NCBI RefSeq assembly: GCF_010668395.1
Contig: NZ_WUEY01000006.1
Location: 124,001 to 188,000, forward strand
Source: Martinezella lusitana
Lineage (GTDB): Bacteria > Pseudomonadota > Alphaproteobacteria > Rhizobiales > Rhizobiaceae
Length of the DNA stretch: 64,000 nt
Direction: 5' to 3'
Below the pieces are notes generated by a model. The model was not told the DNA's origin. It saw only the letters and a program-made list of their open reading frames with translations, and did not search any database. The stretch's first letter is position 1. Each line of letters begins with the position of its first letter. Positions 58,438 to 64,000 of the stretch are shown piece after piece. The position numbers were made by a program, and so were the translations under genes.

Positions 58438-60234
58438 ATGTTGCAGAAATTCCAACCGCGCCGCCTCGGCGTCTTCTCGGCCTTTTTCGACCTCGGTCGA
58501 TTCAGGGCATTGCTGCGCCGTGGCGAATTGGGGCTTGTGTTCGCCGGCGCGCTGGTAGGGGTAGCCTCCGGCTGCGCCGTGACCGCGATGAGCTTCGTCT
58601 CGCGCAAGCTTCACAGCGTCATCTACGGCATAACCGACTACGAGCGCCTGAGTTCGGCGGCGGTCGCGATTCCCGATAAATCGGTGGTGTTTATCGCGCC
58701 GGTCGCCGGCGGCATCATCCTCGGCATCCTGCTCTACATATTGTCGCGCACGCGCAAGAAGCCGATGGTCGACCCGATCGAAGCGAATGCGTTGCACGGC
58801 GGGCGCATGTCGCTCACGGACAGTATCCTCGTCGCGGTACAGAACCTGATCTCGAACGGGTTCGGCGCCTCGGTCGGGCTGGAGGCAGGCTATACGCAGC
58901 TTGCCGCCGGCATCGCCTCGAAATTCGGCTACAAGATGCAGATGCGCCGCGCGGACCTGCGCATGCTCGTCGGCTGCGGCGCTGCCGGCGCCATTGCCGC
59001 CGCCTTCAACGCGCCGCTCACCGGCGCCTTCTACGCGTTCGAGCTGATCATCGGCAGCTATTCCATTCTCACGCTGACGCCCGTCGTCGTCTCGGCGTTG
59101 ATATCGACGATGATCGCAAGGCTGCTCGCCGGCGACGATTTCGCCATCGATATCGGCCATTTCGGTGCCATTGCGCCCGCCGACTATCTACCGGCGGTTC
59201 TGCTGGGCGCCTTCTGCGCCGGCATCGGCATCCTGATCATGCAGGGCGTCGCCTGGGTGGAGGAACTGGCGCGCAAGAGCTCGATCGCTCCCCCCTTCCG
59301 CCCCGCGCTCGGCGGCCTCGTTGTCGGAATGCTGGCGCTGATCTCGCCGCAGGTTCTGTCGGCGGGACATGGCGCGCTGCATCTCAATCTGTCGTCGGAT
59401 GTGACCCTTGGGGCCTTGGTCGGGCTATTCCTTCTTAAATCGCTGGCCTCCGCGGTTTCGATCGGCTCCGGCTTCAGAGGCGGCCTGTTTTTCGCATCGC
59501 TGTTCATGGGCGCTCTGCTCGGCAAGATCTTCGCCTATTGCGCGCCCTATTTCGACCACGCGACGCTGACGCCTGTGGTCTATGCCGTGGTCGGCATGAG
59601 CTCGCTTGCCGTGGCGATCATCGGCGGCCCACTCACCATGACGTTCCTGGCGCTGGAAATCACCGGCGACTTTCCGATCACCGCCCTGGTGCTGGCCGCC
59701 GTCATCACCTCGTCGCTCGTGGTGCGCACGACCTTCGGCTACTCCTTCGCCACATGGCGTTTCCATCTGCGCGGCGAAAGCATCCGCAGCGCCCACGACG
59801 TCGGCTGGATCCGCAGCCTCACCGTCGCCCGCATGATGCGCCCCGACGTACATACGGCAAGCATCGACATGAGCATCGAGGAGTTTCGCAAGAACTTTCC
59901 GATTGGCTCGGCCCAGCGCGTCATCCTGATCGACAAGAACGAGAAATATTCCGGAATGGTTCTCGTGCCCGATATCTATGCGAGCCCGGTCGAGAAGGAC
60001 GACGAGGAACATGGACTTTCGGATTTCATCCGGCTTCGCAACGAATTCCTGCAGCCGCAGATGAACGCCAAGCAGGCCGCCGCCATGTTCGACCAGACCA
60101 AGAGCGAAGCGCTCGTCGTGGTCAACGACCTGATCGAACGCAAGGTGATCGGCCTGCTGACGGAAAGCTACACGTTGCGCCGCTATAGCGAAGAACTCGA
60201 CCGCCGCCGCCGCGAAGTATCGGGCGAACTCTGA
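58438..60234 (+). CDS. ClC-family chloride channel/transporter with CBS domains
   Basis: 598 aa. ClC core with 10 or more spans: GFGASVGLEAGYTQLAAGIA (selectivity filter region), AAAFNAPLTGAFYAFELI, GSGFRGGLFFASLFMGALLG, and IGGPLTMTFLALEITGDFP. The C-terminal 150 residues are two CBS repeats (RMMRPDVHTASIDMS; NDLIERKVIGLLTESYTLRR). The first filter motif differs from the exchanger consensus (GxFGA instead of GREGP), so channel or transporter action is open. Confidence 0.92.
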   Translation: MLQKFQPRRLGVFSAFFDLGRFRALLRRGELGLVFAGALVGVASGCAVTAMSFVSRKLHSVIYGITDYERLSSAAVAIPDKSVVFIAPVAGGIILGILLYILSRTRKKPMVDPIEANALHGGRMSLTDSILVAVQNLISNGFGASVGLEAGYTQLAAGIASKFGYKMQMRRADLRMLVGCGAAGAIAAAFNAPLTGAFYAFELIIGSYSILTLTPVVVSALISTMIARLLAGDDFAIDIGHFGAIAPADYLPAVLLGAFCAGIGILIMQGVAWVEELARKSSIAPPFRPALGGLVVGMLALISPQVLSAGHGALHLNLSSDVTLGALVGLFLLKSLASAVSIGSGFRGGLFFASLFMGALLGKIFAYCAPYFDHATLTPVVYAVVGMSSLAVAIIGGPLTMTFLALEITGDFPITALVLAAVITSSLVVRTTFGYSFATWRFHLRGESIRSAHDVGWIRSLTVARMMRPDVHTASIDMSIEEFRKNFPIGSAQRVILIDKNEKYSGMVLVPDIYASPVEKDDEEHGLSDFIRLRNEFLQPQMNAKQAAAMFDQTKSEALVVVNDLIERKVIGLLTESYTLRRYSEELDRRRREVSGEL

Positions 60235-60281
60235 AGGGCAGCGACAGCGCAAGAGCGCCGAACACGCTTGCGCGACATGCT

Positions 60282-61736
60282 TTACCGGGCGAGGCTGTCG
60301 AGCCAGGCCGGATCGAGCACGCCTTCCAGTTCCGCCGCGATTTCGTCCAGCGCCGCGTCGACACCAGCGCGATAGTCCATCCGCTCGCCTGAAAGGCCGA
60401 AACTTGCGAGCAGCCTTGCCCGATAGGCATCGCTGCCGAAAAGCCCGTGCAGATACGTGCCCATGACGCGGCCATCGGGCGACACCGCCCCATCGGGCCT
60501 ACCGTCAATGACAGTCGAGGGCCGTTCGCAATCCGCGCCAGTGGTCACGCCGAGATGGATCTCATAGCCCGATAGCGGCACGTCATATTCCTTCGAGACG
60601 GCAAGGCTGTTGCGCACCGTCTTTTCCGGCGCCATTTCCGTCTCTATGTCCAGAAGGCCCAATCCGGGCATCTCGGTGACCGATCCTTCGATACCGAGCG
60701 GATCGTGGACCATGCGGCCAAGCATCTGGTAGCCGCCGCAAATGCCGATGACGCGGCCGCCGCGGCGCACATGCGCGGCAATGTCGCGATCCCAGCCCTG
60801 CGCGCGCAGATCGAGCAGGTCGCCGATCGTGGACTTCGATCCCGGCAACACGACAAGCCCGGCATCCGCAGGCAGATGCTCGCCGGGCCGCACGAAGACA
60901 AGATCGACATCCGGTTCAGCCCGCAGCGGATCCAGATCGTCGAAATTGGCGATGCGCGACAGTACGGGCACGGCAACCTTCAGCGCACCGGAAGAGCCGC
61001 GGGCAAGCCGCTCCAGCACCACGGAATCCTCGGCCGGCAGGCGGGCCGCCGCCTTGAGCCAGGGCACGACGCCATGGCATTGCCAGCCCGTGAAACCGCC
61101 GATGGCCTCTATGCCTTCCCCGAACAGCGAGACGTCGCCGCGAAACTTGTTGATGATATAGCCCCGGATCATGCGCCGGTCCTCTTCCGGCAGGATGTGA
61201 TAAGTGCCGACCAGCGACGCGATCACGCCGCCGCGGTCTATGTCGCCGACCAGCACCACGGGGACGTTGGCGCGTGTCGCAAAGCCCATATTGGCAATGT
61301 CGCCGCGCCGCAGGTTGATTTCGGCGGGAGAACCGGCCCCTTCGACGATGACGAGATCGGTTCCCGCGCGCATCGCGGCGAAGCTTTCGAGCACCGCGCC
61401 GAGCAATTGCGGTTTGAGCGCCTGATAGTCCCGGCCCTTGGCATGGCCCCAGACCTTGCCCTGTACGATGATCTGGCTACCCGTCTCCGACTGCGGCTTC
61501 AGAAGCACCGGATTCATATGCACGGAGGACGGGACGCGCGCCGCCAGCGACTGCAGCCACTGGGCCCGGCCGATCTCGCCTCCGTCCTCGGCCACCGCCG
61601 CATTGTTGGACATGTTCTGCGGCTTGAACGGACGCACCCTCACGCCCCTGTTGGCGAACAGCCGGCACAGCCCGGCGACCAATACCGTTTTTCCGACATC
61701 GGAGCCGGTTCCCTGCAGCATGATCGCTTTTGTCAT
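60282..61736 (-). CDS. cobQ: Cobyric acid synthase CobQ
   Basis: 484 aa. N-terminal LQGTGSDVGKTVLVAGLCRL and FKPQNMSNNAAV; C-terminal amidotransferase with nucleophile in GICGGYQMLGRM. Amidates the b, d, e and g side chains. Not under the riboswitch in this window; a separate single gene. Confidence 0.95.
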   Translation of the reverse strand: MTKAIMLQGTGSDVGKTVLVAGLCRLFANRGVRVRPFKPQNMSNNAAVAEDGGEIGRAQWLQSLAARVPSSVHMNPVLLKPQSETGSQIIVQGKVWGHAKGRDYQALKPQLLGAVLESFAAMRAGTDLVIVEGAGSPAEINLRRGDIANMGFATRANVPVVLVGDIDRGGVIASLVGTYHILPEEDRRMIRGYIINKFRGDVSLFGEGIEAIGGFTGWQCHGVVPWLKAAARLPAEDSVVLERLARGSSGALKVAVPVLSRIANFDDLDPLRAEPDVDLVFVRPGEHLPADAGLVVLPGSKSTIGDLLDLRAQGWDRDIAAHVRRGGRVIGICGGYQMLGRMVHDPLGIEGSVTEMPGLGLLDIETEMAPEKTVRNSLAVSKEYDVPLSGYEIHLGVTTGADCERPSTVIDGRPDGAVSPDGRVMGTYLHGLFGSDAYRARLLASFGLSGERMDYRAGVDAALDEIAAELEGVLDPAWLDSLAR

Positions 61737-61971
61737 TCCCCACCACCTCGATGCGCCGCAGCCGCTGAAAATACGGAGTTTCGCCTTGTTTCCGCCGTGA
61801 TCCTTAACCGCTGGAAACGGCCGTGGCGATACAAAAATGCATCACCTTCCGGTATGCTCCGTTTGCGACATCGGATGACGATTTCATCCATTGTTAGTTA
61901 CGATGAAGAGGATTATCTCCATCGCGAAAACACACAACAAAGCGGGCCGATCCGGCTCGGAGGATACCCCA

Positions 61972-62115
61972 ATGCTCTTCATCTTCAACAGACAGAATTC
62001 CATCCAGATCGCCTGGAATGGCAAGATCCCGGCCTATCGCCCGGAGAACCGCCTGCAGCAGCTGGATACGCGCTTCGGCACGGTCGGCTTCATCCGGACG
62101 TATAATGTCGGCTGA
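61972..62115 (+). CDS. Small conserved-looking protein, 47 aa
   Basis: ATG at 61972 with GGAGG nine bases upstream. Product starts MLFIFNRQNSIQIAWNGKIP and ends TVGFIRTYNVG; beta-rich, no Cys. Followed by a terminator (62149-62184). A frame starting at 61891 is less likely. Function unknown. Confidence 0.5.
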   Translation: MLFIFNRQNSIQIAWNGKIPAYRPENRLQQLDTRFGTVGFIRTYNVG

Positions 62116-62148
62116 TATCGCGTCAAGCCGCCAGCCAGCCCCATGAAG

Positions 62149-62184
62149 AGCCGCCATGCAATAGCATCGGCGGCTTTATTTTTG
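62149..62184 (+). terminator. Rho-independent terminator
   Basis: AGCCGCC (62149-62155) pairs with GGCGGCT (62169-62175) followed by TTATTTTTG. Ends transcription of the 47-aa gene. Confidence 0.75.
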
Positions 62185-62936
62185 ATCCCTGTCGAAGATT
62201 GGATATATGGGCAGGTATCCCGTGTCCGCCTGAAACCGTTTCAAAACGGGACCCTCTGAAACGCGAAAACCGCGCGATCCGTAGATCCGCGCGGTTTGCC
62301 AAAAACGCCGGCTTCCCTGCACATACACCGCAAGGTTCGCTTTCCCCGGCAACGCAATACCTGAGCCGGAGAAGCGGCGGTATGTCCCCCGCCACGCGTC
62401 GATTGATAAACCGACATCGTTACCGGAGGGTTATTAAGTGCTTAAATTAGAGTGAATCCGAAAATTTTTTGAAAATTTTCCCCTTCGCGTTGAGAATTCG
62501 CAAACGACGCAAATGAAATAGAAAACGTCTTTCAGGGACGCGATATTTCGGCCACACTTAACTTCGCCGGTATCGAAAAGCTTGATCGAAGCCGCGCCTT
62601 GCCCATTTTGCAGCCGTGAATAGCAGAAAATAGGCTAATTCAGACGCTTATATCGGCTTCTCCAAGAGGCACGATAACTACACTTGGCCGGCGGGCTGTT
62701 GATTTCTTCATTCAAATCCTTAGGCTGCCCGTCGTCGATGCAAAGAACATCCGACCGCGACAGGGTTCCGCGGTCGCAAAAAGGCCAAATGCACGACGGC
62801 AGCAAAGGGGACCGTACTGGCGTCGTCAGCGGCGTTGAACGGTTGTGGTTGGACCGCGCTGACTGGGATCGACGAACATCGAGAACATTGGGAGTCGATT
62901 TCCACAACGTAACGAAAAATTGGGAGACGATATCAA
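62185..62936. other. Gene-free stretch before the betaine-type binding protein
   Basis: No supported gene. A near-perfect hairpin at 62267-62297 (AACCGCGCG stem) and an A/T-rich stretch at 62450-62530 are visible; the promoter of the gene at 62937 should lie in the last 150 bases. A minus-strand frame (62635-62970) is rejected. Confidence 0.55.
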
Positions 62937-63935
62937 ATGAAGAAGCTTCTCGCTTCAGCCATATTCGCATTCGGCGCCTATGCTTTGGCTGGCTCGGCGC
63001 ATGCTGCGGATTGCGGCAGCGTATCGATCGCTGAAATGAACTGGGCGTCCGCAGGCGTTGCCGCCCAGGTCGACAAGATCATTCTGCAGAACGGTTACGG
63101 CTGCAACGTTACTCTGGTGACGGGCGACACGCAGCCGACATTCACCTCCATGGACGAAAAAGGCGAGCCGGACGTCGCACCGGAACTCTGGGTCAATGCC
63201 GTGCGCACCGCGCTGGACAAGGCCGTGTCGGAAGGCCGGCTGATCGAGGCAGCGCCGCTCCTGAGCGACGGCGGTGTCGAAGGCTGGTGGATTCCGAAGT
63301 ATCTCGCCGATGCCCATCCCGACATCAAGACCGTTCAGGACGCATTGAAGCATCCGGAACTCTTCCCCGCCCCTGAAGATTCTTCCAAGGGCGCGGTTTA
63401 CGACTGCCCGGCCGGCTGGAACTGCCAGATCTCCACGACCAACCTCTATAAGGCCCTCGGTGCCGACAAGCTCGGCTTCACGCTGGTCGATACCGGCTCT
63501 GCCGCAGGTCTGGACGGCTCGATCGCCAATGCCTTCGAAAAGAAGATCGGCTGGCTCGGCTACTACTGGGCGCCGACCGCCATTCTCGGCAAGTACGACA
63601 TGGTTCGCCTGAGCTTCAACGTGCCGCACGACAAGAAGGAATGGGACGCCTGCACCGCGATCCAGGATTGCGCCAATCCGAAGGTCAACTCCTATCCGGT
63701 TTCCGACGTCTATACGGTCGTGACCAAGGCCTTTGCCGACAAGGCCGGCATTGCCCTGGACTACATGAAGACCCGCAAATGGGACAACGCGACCGTTGGC
63801 AAGGTTCTGGCCTGGATGACGGACAATCAGGGCACGAACGAGGACGGCGCCAAGTACTTCCTCAAGACCTACCCCGATATGTGGACCAAGTGGGTTTCCC
63901 CGGACGTCGCGACCAAGGTCAAGGCTTCGCTCTAA
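62937..63935 (+). CDS. ABC transporter substrate-binding protein, glycine betaine/choline type
   Basis: 332 aa with a Sec signal peptide (LLASAIFAFGAYALAGSAHA). OpuAC-family periplasmic binding protein: MNWASAGVAAQVDKIIL, GDTQPTFTSMDEKGEPDVAPELWVN region, GWWIPKYLADAHPDIK, and KKIGWLGYYWAPTAIL with Trp/Tyr residues for a quaternary-amine cage. Likely binds choline, betaine or proline betaine. Transporter genes would follow outside the window. Confidence 0.88.
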   Translation: MKKLLASAIFAFGAYALAGSAHAADCGSVSIAEMNWASAGVAAQVDKIILQNGYGCNVTLVTGDTQPTFTSMDEKGEPDVAPELWVNAVRTALDKAVSEGRLIEAAPLLSDGGVEGWWIPKYLADAHPDIKTVQDALKHPELFPAPEDSSKGAVYDCPAGWNCQISTTNLYKALGADKLGFTLVDTGSAAGLDGSIANAFEKKIGWLGYYWAPTAILGKYDMVRLSFNVPHDKKEWDACTAIQDCANPKVNSYPVSDVYTVVTKAFADKAGIALDYMKTRKWDNATVGKVLAWMTDNQGTNEDGAKYFLKTYPDMWTKWVSPDVATKVKASL

Positions 63936-63947
63936 TCCATACCGCGG

Positions 63948-63980
63948 AATCGGCGGCCGGCCCCGTGCCTGTCGCCGATT
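63948..63980 (+). terminator. Hairpin after the substrate-binding protein gene
   Basis: AATCGGCG (63948-63955) and CGCCGATT (63973-63980), no long T run. Could be a terminator or a processing hairpin before downstream transporter genes. Confidence 0.4.
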
Positions 63981-64000
63981 TCATATTCGCACGCCGCAAC

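Noticed and set aside
62635..62970. 111-codon minus-strand ORF before the betaine-type binding protein
   Set aside because: Overlaps the start of a well-supported gene and has no recognisable domain or ribosome site.

Overview
The window comes from an alphaproteobacterium of the Rhizobiales, most likely the Rhizobium/Agrobacterium group. The evidence is the complete gene set for the very-long-chain fatty acid of lipid A (acpXL to lpxXL), aerobic CobN-type cobalamin genes, a Zur/ZnuABC zinc locus, rhizobial palindromic repeats, and phage copies of the alphaproteobacterial regulators GcrA and CtrA. It has two parts: part of a prophage (1 to about 28.9 kb, continuing past the left edge) and host chromosome (about 29.2 kb to the end).

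Prophage, left arm (1-8279, all minus strand). A leaderless XRE repressor leads leftward into two small genes, a CtrA-type winged-helix protein without receiver, an MT-A70 adenine methyltransferase, an HU protein, a GapR-like protein with an RMF/CrpP-like tail, a Rha-family regulator, a RuvC-like nuclease, a GcrA-like protein, and a large C5-cytosine methyltransferase carrying nine about 40-residue repeats. Much of this arm looks like tools for acting on host cell-cycle and DNA-methylation control.

Switch region (8.0-10.5 kb). Divergent HTH genes, a small Tat-type exported protein, a third XRE gene, a possible structured RNA with a terminator, and a strong promoter at 10.26 kb. The repressor promoter and the 10.26 kb promoter carry matching pairs of operator-like half-palindromes, both pairs with 25-bp spacing.

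Prophage, right arm (10.3-28.8 kb, plus strand, mostly overlapping stop/start codons). An SbcC-like ATPase, RecE-like and RecT-like recombination proteins, a DEDD exonuclease, a full-length beta clamp (DnaN), a 2OG-Fe(II) oxygenase-like protein beside a cupin, ASCH and DUF4326 proteins, a degenerate DEDD protein, a RecD/Dda-type helicase, a DUF5131 (Gp37/Gp68) protein, a J-domain protein, an HNH-like protein, many small unknowns, a protein ending in an almost intact DfrB (R67) dihydrofolate-reductase domain, and a PrtN-type activator followed by a terminator. No integrase or structural genes are visible; they should lie to the left.

Host region. FAH-family hydrolase and gamma carbonic anhydrase; zur-znuB-znuC facing znuA, then a Zur-box-preceded COG0523 GTPase; a PAS protein; lpxXL-adh-fabF1XL-fabF2XL-fabZ-acpXL; an L,D-transpeptidase; cobD, cobC, cobB, cobA; a nucleoside hydrolase; cobE; a TSUP permease; an NTF2-like protein with an MmyB-type regulator; then a cobalamin riboswitch (57.9-58.2 kb) heading cobP-cobW-cobN-cupin-cobO; a ClC channel; cobQ; and a betaine/choline-type substrate-binding protein. 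Two copies of a roughly 195-bp palindromic element occur, one inserted in frame inside cobN; another palindromic mosaic supplies the last codons of cobC.
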